DNA from: Phyllobacterium zundukense | GTDB lineage: Bacteria; Pseudomonadota; Alphaproteobacteria; Rhizobiales; Rhizobiaceae | Length of the DNA: 64,000 nt | NCBI RefSeq assembly: GCF_025452195.1 | Contig: NZ_CP104971.1 | Coordinates: 186,001-250,000, forward strand | Reading direction: 5' to 3' | Part shown: positions 9,066 to 18,385 of the stretch, in pieces | How the letters are laid out: every line of letters starts with the position of its first letter | Numbering within the stretch: the first letter of the stretch is position 1 | The notes under the pieces: generated by a model | Databases searched by the model: none | What the model was told of the DNA's origin: nothing | The model's input: only the letters and a program-made list of their open reading frames with translations | Made by a program: the position numbers and the translations under genes

Positions 9066-9635
9066 CTAACTGCCAATAGACAGCGATTTCACCTGCCAGG
9101 TTCCCTCGAGTGGATGAAATTCGATCGTGCCGGACCAAGGCGTCCTGATCATTGCGCCAAAGCCATTCTGGCTATCCACAACAGCTTTGATGCGATACAA
9201 ACAATCACCTATCGGCTGTGTTCGGGATTCCAGAACAGGATAAGTAGCGCTCGATGGCGAGGCAAGACGCTTTGTCACCTCACTCTGTGCCATCACGAAT
9301 GCCATACCAGAGTTATCCTTGGCGCAAGCTGTCTTTCTCGCTTGGGCAGCCTGGGCTACAACTCTGGCTGCATCTGACCGAGCAATCTCGGAGAGCTGTT
9401 CGGGTGTCTTATTCATGCGGTCGATCAAGCCTATGGCAATCACTGTGATGACACCAACGTAGCCAACACCGCAAATAGTTCGCACAACTGACCAACTCTT
9501 CTTCTTATCGTCCGGCCACGAATGCTTCTTTTTGCGCACCGTGTCGCCAGGCTGAGTCTCGCTGATAGCCGGGAATGGTCTCGAAAATGCGTCGGTTCTG
9601 GTTCTTTTGCCGAATGAAGTTTCTGGTCCTGCCAT
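9066..9635 (-). CDS. Membrane-anchored hypothetical protein
   Basis: A 189-residue protein with a basic cytoplasmic N-terminus of about 50 residues, one membrane segment (SVVRTICGVGYVGVITVIAI), and an extracytoplasmic part with two cysteines (KTACAKD, IGDCLY) that could pair. The C-terminus (PWSGTIEFHPLEGTWQ) looks like a small beta domain. A ribosome site (GGTGGAG) fits the ATG at 9635. No family is recognised. Confidence 0.65.
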   Translation of the reverse strand: MAGPETSFGKRTRTDAFSRPFPAISETQPGDTVRKKKHSWPDDKKKSWSVVRTICGVGYVGVITVIAIGLIDRMNKTPEQLSEIARSDAARVVAQAAQARKTACAKDNSGMAFVMAQSEVTKRLASPSSATYPVLESRTQPIGDCLYRIKAVVDSQNGFGAMIRTPWSGTIEFHPLEGTWQVKSLSIGS

Positions 9636-9831
9636 AGTAATTCTCCACCTTCGGGGATGACTATAGCTGGTGTGCCTAAATCTTCAGATAAACTAGCCAA
9701 TACAAATTTAGCGATATAGCCAAGAGTCTAAGGCAAGGCTAAAACGGCACATGTAGCAAAAAAATTCGTTGCTTTGGCAGGGACCCGAAGTGCGAGGATC
9801 GCCGCCGTGCTATCATCTATCGATCTCGCCA

Positions 9832-10359
9832 TCAATGATCTCTTGTGATCTCGTAAACGACATGCCGGGACAAGGGATGAGAGGTTGGCAGATTAGGGTG
9901 ATCGAATTCCCCGATGCGTTTCATACCCAGCCGTTCCATGAGGCCCCATGAGGCTTTGTTAGCAGGCGTTGTGAAGCTGACCACGCGCGATAAACCGACC
10001 GAGCCGAATGCGAAATCCAGTGCGCGTTCCGCTGCCTCCAGAGCTAGTCCTTTACCCTGCCACGGAGTGGAAAGCCGCCATCCAATCTCAACCGCTGGCG
10101 TGAAAAACGCGTCCCATGTTATATGGGCAAGGCCGCATAAACCGATCAACTTCCCGCTTTCCCGTTCCTCTAGCGCCCAGAACCCCCAACCGTGCTCGGC
10201 GAATTGGGTGTCAATTTTGTCAAGCATCCGATCCGAACCTTGGCGGTCCAACGGAACCAGGTGGCGCTGCACATCGGGTTCGCAGTTGATCGCATAGAAA
10301 GATTCGCGATCTTTCTGATGCCACTGACGCAAGCGGAGACGTGGTGTTATGAGTTCCAT
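9832..10359 (-). CDS. GNAT-family N-acetyltransferase (RimJ/RimL type)
   Basis: A 175-residue acetyl-CoA-dependent acetyltransferase. The start LITPRLRLRQWHQKDRESF and the motifs EIGWRLSTPWQGKGLALEA (acetyl-CoA loop with Q-G-K-G) and ANKASWGLMERLGMKRIGEF are typical of the RimJ/RimL group, which acetylates ribosomal-protein N-termini or small molecules. The substrate cannot be predicted. It is monocistronic. Confidence 0.9.
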   Translation of the reverse strand: MELITPRLRLRQWHQKDRESFYAINCEPDVQRHLVPLDRQGSDRMLDKIDTQFAEHGWGFWALEERESGKLIGLCGLAHITWDAFFTPAVEIGWRLSTPWQGKGLALEAAERALDFAFGSVGLSRVVSFTTPANKASWGLMERLGMKRIGEFDHPNLPTSHPLSRHVVYEITRDH

Positions 10360-10401
10360 GCCTAATATTGGAAAAGTATGCAGTCATGGTCAAGCGCAGG
10401 C

Positions 10402-10515
10402 ATTGACGACCGCGACGAAGCAACAACTCCGGCTGAAGCCGCCCGACAGCTTGGGCTTGGGCGCTCCACCGTCTATCGGGAAATGCGCCGGCTGGGCATC
10501 AGCCGCCCAACTTGA
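10402..10515 (+). pseudogene. Serine recombinase C-terminal fragment
   Basis: A 37-codon remnant of the helix-turn-helix tail of a Tn3-type resolvase/invertase: TPAEAARQLGLGRSTVYREM followed by a stop. The catalytic domain is absent upstream, where the acetyltransferase gene starts on the other strand. It marks an old recombination boundary. Confidence 0.7.
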
Positions 10516-10595
10516 GCGTCCTGCAAATCCAGCAAGACGTCGTTGGCAACTCAGTACAGACTGAAACAGGTAAGATGCGGTTTTCGGAGGAATTG

Positions 10596-11234
10596 ATGCA
10601 CTACACACTTCATGCTGCGCCAGGCTCTTGCTCTTTTGCACCTCACATCGTCATGGAGGAGATTGGAAGGCCCTATTCGCTGGCGTTGATGTCGCCAGGC
10701 CATCCCGAAGCCAAGACCGATGAATTTCACCGCTTAAACCCGAAAGGGCGAATCCCTGTTCTCATTGCTGAAAATTTCACTCTCACTGAAGCGCCGGCAA
10801 TCTTATTTCACCTGGGCCTGACGAATCCAGACGCGCGGCTCCTGGGAGCGGATGCAGAAAACATCATCCGTTCCATCGAATGGTTTAACTGGCTATCGAG
10901 TGCGGTTCACGCGGTCGCCGTCCGAATGATCTGGCGCGCCGACTTTTTCTTACCGGATCAATCGATGTACGAGCCTTTGGTTCATAAAGGAAAGGAGCAC
11001 TTGGCTTCCGCGTTTGCACTTATAGAATCCAAGTTGACGGAGCGAGATTGGGCCGTAGGAGAGTCATATTCAATCGTTGATCCGTATTTGCTCGTATTCT
11101 ACAGGTGGGGAAATCGTATGGCCGTTGACATGCGAAATACCTATCCCGCTTGGACCTCTCATGCACGTCGGTTGGAGGAGCGGGGGGCTGTGCAACGAGC
11201 CTTAACGCAAGAGGGAATATCCCTCTGGGAGTAG
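10596..11234 (+). CDS. Glutathione S-transferase-like protein
   Basis: A 212-residue two-domain GST. The N-terminal thioredoxin-like part runs from MHYTLHAAPGSCSFAPHIVM with the glutathione-binding NPKGRIPVL and TEAPAILFHL motifs. The C-terminal helical part ends with EERGAVQRAL. The start at 10596 is chosen because GGAGG lies 5-6 bases upstream, although the frame is open to 10512. It follows the resolvase fragment and is probably transcribed alone. Substrate unknown. Confidence 0.9.
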   Translation: MHYTLHAAPGSCSFAPHIVMEEIGRPYSLALMSPGHPEAKTDEFHRLNPKGRIPVLIAENFTLTEAPAILFHLGLTNPDARLLGADAENIIRSIEWFNWLSSAVHAVAVRMIWRADFFLPDQSMYEPLVHKGKEHLASAFALIESKLTERDWAVGESYSIVDPYLLVFYRWGNRMAVDMRNTYPAWTSHARRLEERGAVQRALTQEGISLWE

Positions 11235-11289
11235 CTGTCGCGTTGCCGAATCCAAAAATTCGCAAGACTATCGATCCTACACGGTCGTG

Positions 11290-11772
11290 CTTGAATGTCT
11301 GGTAGCGTTGTTTAGCGGGAAACCAACGCTACGGCCTCTACTTCACCAAGCTGACGGGCATCACCGAGGGCAACATAGATGCGAGGGCGTAGCGCTGCAG
11401 GATGGCCTCGCCGCATTGGACAGCTTCTCGGATGGTGCGCGGTTTTGGTCTTGGGGCAAGGACGAACTAAACATGATCGCTATCAGTTGCTATGTAGCAG
11501 GACTACAGCCGCCAATTCCCGCCCAGCGGTTTGACAACGCTGTCAAGCTTCTTGTCGCAGCGGGGATCCCAATAGAAGATTTAGCGAAGACGCCTAGCAA
11601 CAAGCTGGCCGACTACTACGGTGTCGAACATCCTCCATTGCAGGGGCATGATGCTCTCGATGACGCGCTATCAATATCGTACACGTTGCGACATCTAATG
11701 AAGGCGGGGAAACTTCGGCCCGAAGTTTTCGATCTACCGCAAATGGCGCCAATTGCGGACATTGCACGCTAG
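11290..11772 (+). pseudogene. DEDDh 3'-5' exonuclease-like gene, truncated and frameshifted
   Basis: The 3' part of a DnaQ-like exonuclease. FTKLTGITEGNID is read in one frame, then a frameshift near 11390 moves to GVALQDGLAALDSFS...FWSWGKDELNMIAISCY...HDALDDALSISYTLRHL. The HDALDDA segment holds the late catalytic His and Asp. The N-terminal DxE motif is missing, so the gene is dead. Its 3' end overlaps the convergent methyltransferase gene by 4 bases. Confidence 0.7.
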
Positions 11773-12548
11773 CCCGTGACCTGTCCCGCCACGAGAACAG
11801 CCTGATCCCAGATGATCGTGCCGCCGACAGCGCGATGTTCATCCTCGATCCGTTGTGCGAGAGTATCGGGTTGAATCTCTTCCGCCGAGGCAACACGATG
11901 TTCGATTAAGCGTGGCAGCATGATGCGCATGAGGGTCGGGAGGAAGGAAGGTTCACCGGGTTGGATCAGAACGCCTTCGTTGCTTGCCTGAGCGATCGAA
12001 AGCCCCTGTGAGCGCATCTGTTCAACGAGGCGCAGACCAAGTGTCACATCGCCGCCCTCGGCCGCAACCGTGTCCCACATCCAGTCGTAAAGACGTTGAT
12101 GCAGAGGAAGGGCTGCAAGACCGAAGGGAAGACTGGCGCGCGCGTGTTCCTGAAAGGCCAGTATCGCCCCAGGCTTCGCAAGTCCTACCAGCCGAGCGAG
12201 CGTGGCGGAAGCGTCTGGGAGATACATCAGAACACGGCGTCCGACGATCACATCGAAGCGACCGAGATCGCGCAGATCAGCCGCCAGATCGCCCACGTGA
12301 TAAGTGATCGGCGCCGCATCCGGTTCACAGCCTACGGCACGTGCCAGTGCCAGCGCCGCTTCGCTACTGTCAACTGCAACAACTTCGCCCTGCGGCCCGG
12401 CCAGCCTCGCGACGAACCGGCTAAGGTCACCGTTCCCACAGCCGATATCGAGAACGCGCGATCCCGTTCGGATGCCAACGCTCTCAAAAAATCGAGGGCT
12501 TGCTGAATTGGCCGGATTGGCCGGCGCTCGACCGACTGATTGTAACAT
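11769..12548 (-). CDS. Class I SAM-dependent methyltransferase
   Basis: A 259-residue methyltransferase. Motif I is VLDIGCGNGDLSRFVA (residues ~32-47), the acidic end of strand 2 is VVAVDSSEAAL, and motif IV is FDVIVGRRVLMYL, followed by LAKPGAILAFQEH. The substrate is not evident; the architecture is that of small-molecule or UbiE/Cfa-like enzymes. A palindrome overlaps its start codon, suggesting repressor control. Confidence 0.88.
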   Translation of the reverse strand: MLQSVGRAPANPANSASPRFFESVGIRTGSRVLDIGCGNGDLSRFVARLAGPQGEVVAVDSSEAALALARAVGCEPDAAPITYHVGDLAADLRDLGRFDVIVGRRVLMYLPDASATLARLVGLAKPGAILAFQEHARASLPFGLAALPLHQRLYDWMWDTVAAEGGDVTLGLRLVEQMRSQGLSIAQASNEGVLIQPGEPSFLPTLMRIMLPRLIEHRVASAEEIQPDTLAQRIEDEHRAVGGTIIWDQAVLVAGQVTG

Positions 12549-12555
12549 TGTTACA
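12541..12555. promoter_or_regulatory. Palindrome over the methyltransferase start
   Basis: TGTAACATTGTTACA is a perfect 6+3+6 palindrome that covers the ATG of the methyltransferase gene. TGTAAC/GTTACA half-sites are common for TetR-type repressors. No TetR gene lies next to it, so the regulator would act from elsewhere. Function is inferred. Confidence 0.4.
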
Positions 12556-12763
12556 TCGTAAGGGAGGAGTGCTCTTCCGACAAGAGGTACAGGCAGCCAA
12601 TCCGCACGATCGTCTCATGGCCCACCAAGGGCCATCGTACCGTGCGCAAGGCTTCTGAGTTAACGATTAGCTTAGTCTGCTTGGGGCGGCACAGTAGACT
12701 AAATACGGCGGCTTTTGAACGTCACCTCTGTCAAATCTATCACGTGCTCTCCGCGCGCGGTCA

Positions 12764-13804
12764 CTAAGTGGGGTTTGATCCCTGACCCGCCGGCTTCGCT
12801 CGGGCCGCCGATTGCGCGTGCGTTTCTCGATACAGCCTTGGGGACACGCCGAAGCGGCGTTCGAAGGCCTTTGCGAACCTAGAACTGGGAAGTCCGACGC
12901 GCAACGCGGTCAGCTTGATCGCCAGACCCTGCGAGAGCAGCAAGCGTGCGGCGTCCAGCCGAATGGACTCGATCAGGCGCGCCGGTGTCTCGTCCATCAC
13001 CTCGGTGAATTTTCTGAAGAAGCTACGTTCGCTGAGACCCGTCCTCGCCGCTAGGGTGGGTACGTCCAGCTTCTGCTCCAGGTTCAGGTGCACCCAGTCC
13101 ATCATGTCGCCAAAAGGATGCTCTGCGGTTCGCTGGGCTCGCAGCAGTGGACTGAATTGTGATTGGTTGCCCGGTCGGCGGACATACAGCACGAGCCGCT
13201 TCGCCACGTCATTGGCGATAGCTTTGCATGTGTCGTTGGCAACCATGGCAAGCGCCATGTCGATCCCTGTCGATACGCCGGCAGAGGTCCATACGTTGCC
13301 GTCCTCGACGAAGATCGCGTTCTCGTCGACCTCGACCTTTGGATATGCTGCAGCCAGTGGTCGACATGCACTCCAATGCGACGCGACGCGGCGACCGTCG
13401 ATCAACTGAAGCTCGGCAAGCACGAAGGTTCCTGCGCAAATGGAACCGTATCGGTTCGATTTCTCGGCCCAGCGCGGTGCTCGTTCGCGGACGATAGGGT
13501 CTTTGAGGACTTCTCGCAGTGGCTCTTCTTCTGCCCCCGCAACAAGGAAGGTGTGCAGCTTTCGGGGAGGAACCTTTGAAAGCGGTTTCGTATCCACACT
13601 GACGCCGCTGCTGCTGCGAACCGCGCCTCCTGTCGACGACACTACCGAAATCTCGTAAGCAGGATCCTTTTGCCTCTGCACAAGCACGAAATTTGCCGTG
13701 CCGAACACAGACGCAGGTCCGCTGGCGTCCAATAGCTCGAATCCCGGATAAACCAGTATGGCAACCTCAATCAGCATTGGCAGAAAATCGCACGATTTTG
13801 GCAT
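12764..13804 (-). CDS. GlxA-family transcriptional regulator (DJ-1/PfpI + AraC)
   Basis: A 346-residue regulator. Residues ~10-190 form a class I glutamine-amidotransferase-like (DJ-1/PfpI) domain with GSICAGTFVLAELQL around the would-be nucleophile cysteine. Residues ~220-330 form an AraC-type double helix-turn-helix (DVPTLAARTGLSERSFFRKF ... SSRFAKAFERRFGVSPRLYR). Such proteins act as transcriptional activators. It lies divergently from the DUF899 cluster, which it may control (inference). The start could also be the Met ten codons in. Confidence 0.9.
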   Translation of the reverse strand: MPKSCDFLPMLIEVAILVYPGFELLDASGPASVFGTANFVLVQRQKDPAYEISVVSSTGGAVRSSSGVSVDTKPLSKVPPRKLHTFLVAGAEEEPLREVLKDPIVRERAPRWAEKSNRYGSICAGTFVLAELQLIDGRRVASHWSACRPLAAAYPKVEVDENAIFVEDGNVWTSAGVSTGIDMALAMVANDTCKAIANDVAKRLVLYVRRPGNQSQFSPLLRAQRTAEHPFGDMMDWVHLNLEQKLDVPTLAARTGLSERSFFRKFTEVMDETPARLIESIRLDAARLLLSQGLAIKLTALRVGLPSSRFAKAFERRFGVSPRLYRETHAQSAARAKPAGQGSNPT

Positions 13805-13981
13805 TTACGCCATAGCGATTACTCCATAGTATAGCTGAGACGGTGCGACCTCGTGAGTCCGGCGCAGAACGGACGAAAAGCAGAGGTGCCCTTTCACGCC
13901 TTCCTAGCCGCTGACAGTGACCTCGGGAGCGGCATTTGTTTACAGGTGCATCGGAACGACCTCGGCGTTACGGAGAGCTTG

Positions 13982-14289
13982 ATGAGCAAGAGCCAAATCG
14001 ATGAACCTGAAATCCCGCAGACTGTCGATCGCGCTGAGTTTCACGCAGAGCTCGGTACGCTCCGGGTCCGGGAGAAAGCCCACACACAGGAAAGCGATGC
14101 CATCGCGGCTGCCGATGGTCGAGGTAAATTGCGCCACGCCGCTTGTCGGCGAGCATGGGGCTGTGACGCTGCTAAACGCGTTCGAGGGACTGGCCGGAAG
14201 GGTGGGGAGAAGGCAAGTATCGCATGCGCGCCGATGGGCGTCCCATCTCACAATGGCCTCGCCTGAACGCCGGGAGTCCGACGATTTGA
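13982..14289 (+). pseudogene. DUF899 gene with internal deletion and frameshift
   Basis: It starts like the intact paralogue at 15482 (VDRAEFHAELGTLRVREKAH against VDRAIFQAELDALRVREKAH). It loses homology after about 55 codons, then resumes out of frame with the family C-terminus (WPEGWGEGKYRMRADGRPIS). About two thirds of the gene are missing, including the CxxC region. A ribosome site (GGAG) is still present. Confidence 0.8.
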
Positions 14290-14384
14290 GCACGCGCGGC
14301 GGGTGTTCCTGCACCAGGAACAGCAGCGAAATGGTCACCCCGAACCGCACCTGAAATGCATCCAACTTCGGAGGCCTAAGAAGC

Positions 14385-15116
14385 ATGACCACATCATCTG
14401 ATAACAACCAAATGAGCGAGCTGCTCGGAATGCAGACGCCGCCGATTGTGTCGGCTGAGGAGTGGAAGGCTGCGTCCGAGCAGCTGCTCGTGAAAGAGAA
14501 GGCCCACAGCAAAGCCCGCGACGCTCTGGCCGCGGAACGCCGGCGGATGCCTTGGTTGGCCGTGGATAAAGCATATGCCTTCGTGGGTCCCAACGGCAAT
14601 TTGAGCCTACTCGACCTGTTCCAGGGCCGCCGGCAACTGATCCTGTACCGTGCCTTCTTCGAGCCCGGCGTAGGCCGCTGGCCGGAACAAGCCTGCATCG
14701 GCTGCTCCTTGATCGCCGATCAGGTTGCGCATCCCGCCCATCTGAACGCCCGTGACACAAGTCTCGCGTTCGTCTCGCGCGCACCGCAGCCGGACATTGA
14801 GCGGCTGAAAGCGCGGATGGGTTGGGAGCACATCCCCTGGTACACGCTGGCCGACGATTTCGACGCCGACTTCGGCGTGGACGAATGGCACGCCACGCTC
14901 GCATTTATTCGCGACGGCAACCGCGTGTTCCTAAACTACTCCACCAACGGTGGCCGTGGCGACGAGCAAATGGGGAACACCTGGAACTACCTCGACCTCA
15001 CTGCGCTCGGTCGCCAAGAGTCGTGGGAGGACTCACCCAAGGGCTATCGTCAGACCCCGCCATACGATTGGTGGGTCTGGCATGACACCGGGGAGACGGA
15101 GCCTGATCGAGACTAA
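14385..15116 (+). CDS. DUF899 family protein (thioredoxin-like fold)
   Basis: A 243-residue member of the DUF899 family, thought to have a thioredoxin-like fold. A helical N-terminus (EEWKAASEQLLVKEKAHSKARDALAAERRRMPW) precedes a core with EQACIGCSL, whose CxxC lies where thioredoxins have theirs. The C-terminus has the family pattern YLDLTALGRQESWEDSPKG. GGAGG lies upstream of the ATG. It is the first intact gene of a small plus-strand group of DUF899 paralogues. The reaction is unknown. Confidence 0.88.
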   Translation: MTTSSDNNQMSELLGMQTPPIVSAEEWKAASEQLLVKEKAHSKARDALAAERRRMPWLAVDKAYAFVGPNGNLSLLDLFQGRRQLILYRAFFEPGVGRWPEQACIGCSLIADQVAHPAHLNARDTSLAFVSRAPQPDIERLKARMGWEHIPWYTLADDFDADFGVDEWHATLAFIRDGNRVFLNYSTNGGRGDEQMGNTWNYLDLTALGRQESWEDSPKGYRQTPPYDWWVWHDTGETEPDRD

Positions 15117-15188
15117 GAGGGTCAAGGTGTCGAATGCCGGAGTGGAGACGTTCCGGAACCGCGTCGACGCTTAGGTGGAGGAGAAAGC

Positions 15189-15470
15189 ATGAGCGAGGTT
15201 CATATCGGCGGATACGCCTCGGGCGCGATCAGTCGCGAAAGCGGTGACGCTGCCCCTATGGGCGCCGCCGACTGGCTGAGCCTGGCGGCAGCACCCGTCT
15301 TCGCGATCATGGCGCTGCTGACGGCGACGCAGCACGGCAGCACGGCCGACATCCTGTGCTCGGCCGGGCATGGTTCGTCACCGCCGAGCGGCATGACTCT
15401 GATGTACGCGCTGATGAGCGTCTTTCATGCCGCGCCATGGGTCAGGCGGGTCTGCAGGCGCTGGAGCTAG
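15189..15470 (+). CDS. Small membrane protein between the DUF899 genes
   Basis: A 93-residue protein with one clear hydrophobic segment (WLSLAAAPVFAIMALLTA) and a second weaker one (GMTLMYALMSVFHAAPW). GGAGGAG precedes the ATG by 6-7 bases. It ends 11 bases before the second intact DUF899 gene and is probably in the same transcript. Proteins of this pattern recur beside DUF899 genes, but no function is assigned. Confidence 0.7.
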   Translation: MSEVHIGGYASGAISRESGDAAPMGAADWLSLAAAPVFAIMALLTATQHGSTADILCSAGHGSSPPSGMTLMYALMSVFHAAPWVRRVCRRWS

Positions 15471-15481
15471 AGGAGGAAACG

Positions 15482-16231
15482 ATGCAAAACGCAGTCGCGG
15501 ATGAACTTGCGGTTCCCAATGTCGTCGACCGGGCCATTTTTCAGGCCGAACTGGACGCATTGCGGGTTCGGGAGAAGGCCCACACACACGAAGGCGACGC
15601 GATTGCCGCTGCCCGCCGACGACTTCCTATGGTGGCGGTGGATAGCGCCACGCCGCTCATCGGCGAACGCGGGGCGGTGACGCTGCTGGACGCGTTCGAG
15701 GGCCGCCGCCTGCTGATCGCTTATTATTTCATGTGGTACCCCGGCAAGCCGGCACCGGAGCAGTGCGAGGGTTGCACCTTCTTCACGACGCAGGTCCGCG
15801 AGCTGGCCCATATCCATTCTCGCGACGTCGCCTACGCCACGTTCTGCCAGGGCCCCTACGAAGAGAGCGTCAGGTATCGCGACTTCATGGGTTGGGAGAT
15901 GCCCTGGTACTCGGCAGAGGACTCGCTCGACACTCTTCTAGTCGGACGGCGGGCGGGCAGGATGCACATCGTCTGCTACCTGCGACAAGGATCTGACGTC
16001 TTCGAGACGTACTGGACGACGATGCGCGGCGTCGAGGCGATGGACAACAGTTACCGGCTGCTCGACCTGACCGTTTACGGCCGACAGGAGGAATGGGAGG
16101 ACTCGCCCACCGGCTGGCCCCAAGGGTGGGGAGAAGGAAAGCAGCGTGTGCGTACCGATGGACGCCCCATCTCGCATTGGTCTCGCTTGCGGGCGGGCCA
16201 TTCCGATGATCTCGGCAGCAACCGTGTCTAG
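15482..16231 (+). CDS. DUF899 family protein (thioredoxin-like fold), second intact copy
   Basis: 249 residues, starting MQNAVADELAVPNVVDR after a GAGGAGG ribosome site. The CxxC appears as EQCEGCTFF, and the C-terminus as YRLLDLTVYGRQEEWEDSP and WGEGKQRVRTDGRPISHW. It differs clearly from the 14385 copy but matches the broken copy at 13982, so the cluster holds two subfamilies. Confidence 0.88.
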   Translation: MQNAVADELAVPNVVDRAIFQAELDALRVREKAHTHEGDAIAAARRRLPMVAVDSATPLIGERGAVTLLDAFEGRRLLIAYYFMWYPGKPAPEQCEGCTFFTTQVRELAHIHSRDVAYATFCQGPYEESVRYRDFMGWEMPWYSAEDSLDTLLVGRRAGRMHIVCYLRQGSDVFETYWTTMRGVEAMDNSYRLLDLTVYGRQEEWEDSPTGWPQGWGEGKQRVRTDGRPISHWSRLRAGHSDDLGSNRV

Positions 16232-16336
16232 TTCGCAGCGGGCTCGCACAGCTATATCTGATCGCGGGCGCTTGGATTGCTGCCATTCGCTTCACGGTAC
16301 GCCTCGCTCCGAGGCCATTCAATAAGGAGGCTCACG

Positions 16337-17146
16337 ATGAGAAGTACTCAAGCGATTGTCCTAACGATGGGATTGTTATTCTCGGTCGCAGCGAGCGCGC
16401 AGAACAAACAGCCCGCCGGCAACACGCATAGGGTCGATTCTCTGCCGCGAGATTTGGAAGTTCAGCTGGCGCTCAGCGCGCTCCCGCCGCACCTCAGAGA
16501 TGGCGCCACAGTGTACGTTCTAACCCCCGATAAAGGCTTTGAGGTCGCGCGTAAGGGTACGAATGGATTCCACACTCTGGTTGCACGAACCGGCGACGAC
16601 ACCTTCAGGGGTAAGTGGCCATTCAGCAAGTATCGAGACGATATTCTCTACCCGGTCTCGTTCGATCAAGCCGGTGCCGAGGCCAATATGAAGGTCTTTC
16701 TCGATGCCGCGGAGATGCAGGCCAAGGGAACGCCACCTCAGGAACTCAAGAGGCTCATCCAGGAAAGATTTAAGACCAATTATTACAAGGCACCTGCGCG
16801 GCCGGGGATTTCATACATGCTGGCACCGATTCAGAGGACGTACGCGGATCCGGACAATAGCGGAGACGTCGAGACCATCAACTTTCCGCACGTGATGACT
16901 TACGCCTCGAATGTTTCTGCCGAAGACGTTGGCGCGGCAACTGTAACGCCAGAAGAAGGGCAACATCTCATGCAGCATGGGCGTTGGCGCGAGACGCCGT
17001 ATCCTCAGCTTCACACCCCAGGCCCTCACGGCTACATGATCCATGCTCGAGGCAAAGCTGAGACCGAAACGATAACGAAGGAATATCAACCGATGCTTGC
17101 GAGGCTTTGCAAACTCAAGGAAGAATGGTGTCTGCCCTTGAAGTGA
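16337..17146 (+). CDS. Secreted hypothetical protein
   Basis: 269 residues with a signal peptide (MRSTQAIVLTMGLLFSVAASAQ, cleavage after ASA). AAGGAGG precedes the ATG. The mature protein contains LSALPPHLRDGATVYVLTPDKGFEVARKG-like text and a HVMTYASNVSAEDVG segment. Similar proteins are found in soil bacteria without an assigned role. It lies between the DUF899 group and the PfpI gene, all on the plus strand. Confidence 0.75.
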   Translation: MRSTQAIVLTMGLLFSVAASAQNKQPAGNTHRVDSLPRDLEVQLALSALPPHLRDGATVYVLTPDKGFEVARKGTNGFHTLVARTGDDTFRGKWPFSKYRDDILYPVSFDQAGAEANMKVFLDAAEMQAKGTPPQELKRLIQERFKTNYYKAPARPGISYMLAPIQRTYADPDNSGDVETINFPHVMTYASNVSAEDVGAATVTPEEGQHLMQHGRWRETPYPQLHTPGPHGYMIHARGKAETETITKEYQPMLARLCKLKEEWCLPLK

Positions 17147-17315
17147 CTAGGGTTCACCGCTGCGCGGCTGGGTGAAAGTCAATGGCATGTCCAATGAGTC
17201 GAATGCGGACGGCAGGATTGGGTGGAAAGCCGACACTAGGCAACCTTTCTCGAATGGACCCCATCCGTGTCGTTCACCTTTCCCAATGAGGCACGACGAA
17301 TACTAGGAGAGCGCG

Positions 17316-17966
17316 ATGAAAGTACTAGCCATTGTCTATCCGGGCATGACTCTGTTGGATTTAGTGGGTCCAATTCAAGCGTGGAGTTTCTTGCCAGGCT
17401 ACGAAGTGCAATATGTTTGGCATCGCCCCGGTACGGTGCTTACGGACTGCGGCCTTGGCGTACAGGCCACGCATGGTTTTGAGGAGGCTTGGACGGAACC
17501 AGACGTCCTCTTTATTGGCGGCGGCGCGAAACCCACGATGGATCTTATGAGCGATTCTGCCGCAATCACTTTCTTGGCTGATCGCGGGGCGCGCGCGCGC
17601 TGGGTGTGCAGTGTTTGCACTGGTTCGCTGCTATTAGGGGCCGCCGGACTGTTGCGAGGCTACCGCGCCGCAGGGCATTGGGGAGCGCGAGAAATTCTAA
17701 GCCAATTTGGCGCGGAGCCTAGCAGCGAACGGGTTTGCATTGACCGCAATCGGCTCACTGGTGGCGGCGTGACGGCGGGAGTTGACTTCGGTATCGCACT
17801 GGCGGGACGTTGGGCCGGAGACGAGGTAGCCCGAGTGATCGAACTACTTATGGAGTATGCACCGCAGCCCCCGTACGGATCGGGTCGTCCTGAACTGGCA
17901 GATCCGCAGACTCTTGCGGCGGCGCGGGCGAAACTGCAGCAGGCCATGACCGGGGCAGGCGCATAG
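17316..17966 (+). CDS. DJ-1/PfpI family protein
   Basis: 216 residues with the DJ-1/PfpI fold: an N-terminal LAIVYPGMTLLDLVGPIQAW and the nucleophile elbow WVCSVCTGSLLLGAAGLL, the second Cys being the expected catalytic one. A ribosome site (AGGAGAG) fits the start. Family members include isonitrile hydratases and chaperone-like proteins. It resembles the N-terminal half of the GlxA regulator at 12764 but lacks its AraC part. Confidence 0.9.
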   Translation: MKVLAIVYPGMTLLDLVGPIQAWSFLPGYEVQYVWHRPGTVLTDCGLGVQATHGFEEAWTEPDVLFIGGGAKPTMDLMSDSAAITFLADRGARARWVCSVCTGSLLLGAAGLLRGYRAAGHWGAREILSQFGAEPSSERVCIDRNRLTGGGVTAGVDFGIALAGRWAGDEVARVIELLMEYAPQPPYGSGRPELADPQTLAAARAKLQQAMTGAGA

Positions 17967-18011
17967 GCGAGCGCGACCACAGTCGGTTCCTCGATGCTGG
18001 TGGTGGACCAT

Positions 18012-18119
18012 CAGTGAGCGCGCCGCTGCCTTCTATGAAGGAAACGGTTTCGTGCGCCTTCCGGATTCGCTTCGGTTGGTGTTGCCGATGCACGCGATCC
18101 AGCGATTGGTGGAACCATG
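18012..18119 (+). pseudogene. GNAT acetyltransferase (TacT-like) C-terminal fragment
   Basis: A 35-codon tail, ERAAAFYEGNGFVRLPDSLR then LVLPMHAIQRLVEP and a stop. The FYEGNGF and LPL-like ending are typical of GNAT toxins paired with DUF1778 antitoxins. The rest of the gene is absent. Its stop overlaps the start of the recombinase fragment. Confidence 0.6.
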
Positions 18120-18385
18120 ATCGACGCAGCACCTGCATCGCCTGACGTGGCGGTCGCAAGTGCAGTCGCCAAGGTGGCGCTCTATCTGCGCGTCTCGACG
18201 GGACGCCAAGCGGATAGCGATCTGTCTATTCCCGATCAGCGGCGACAGAGCACCGCCTATTGCGTCGCCAAGGGCTGGGACGTGGCGGCTGAGTTCGTTG
18301 AGCCGGGCAACACCGCGACCGACGACCGCCGGCCGGCGTTCCAAGCGATGATCGACGCGGCGCTAGTGAAACCGCCAACCTTCAC
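18117..18385 (+). pseudogene. Serine recombinase (resolvase) N-terminal fragment
   Basis: The catalytic N-terminal part of a serine recombinase: ALYLRVSTGRQADSDLSIPD includes the nucleophile serine in RVST, followed by DQRRQSTAYCVAKGWDV and DDRRPAFQAMID. Homology ends at a tRNA-derived sequence at 18386, after which the frame soon stops. Only about 90 codons of a 180-550 codon gene remain. Confidence 0.75.
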
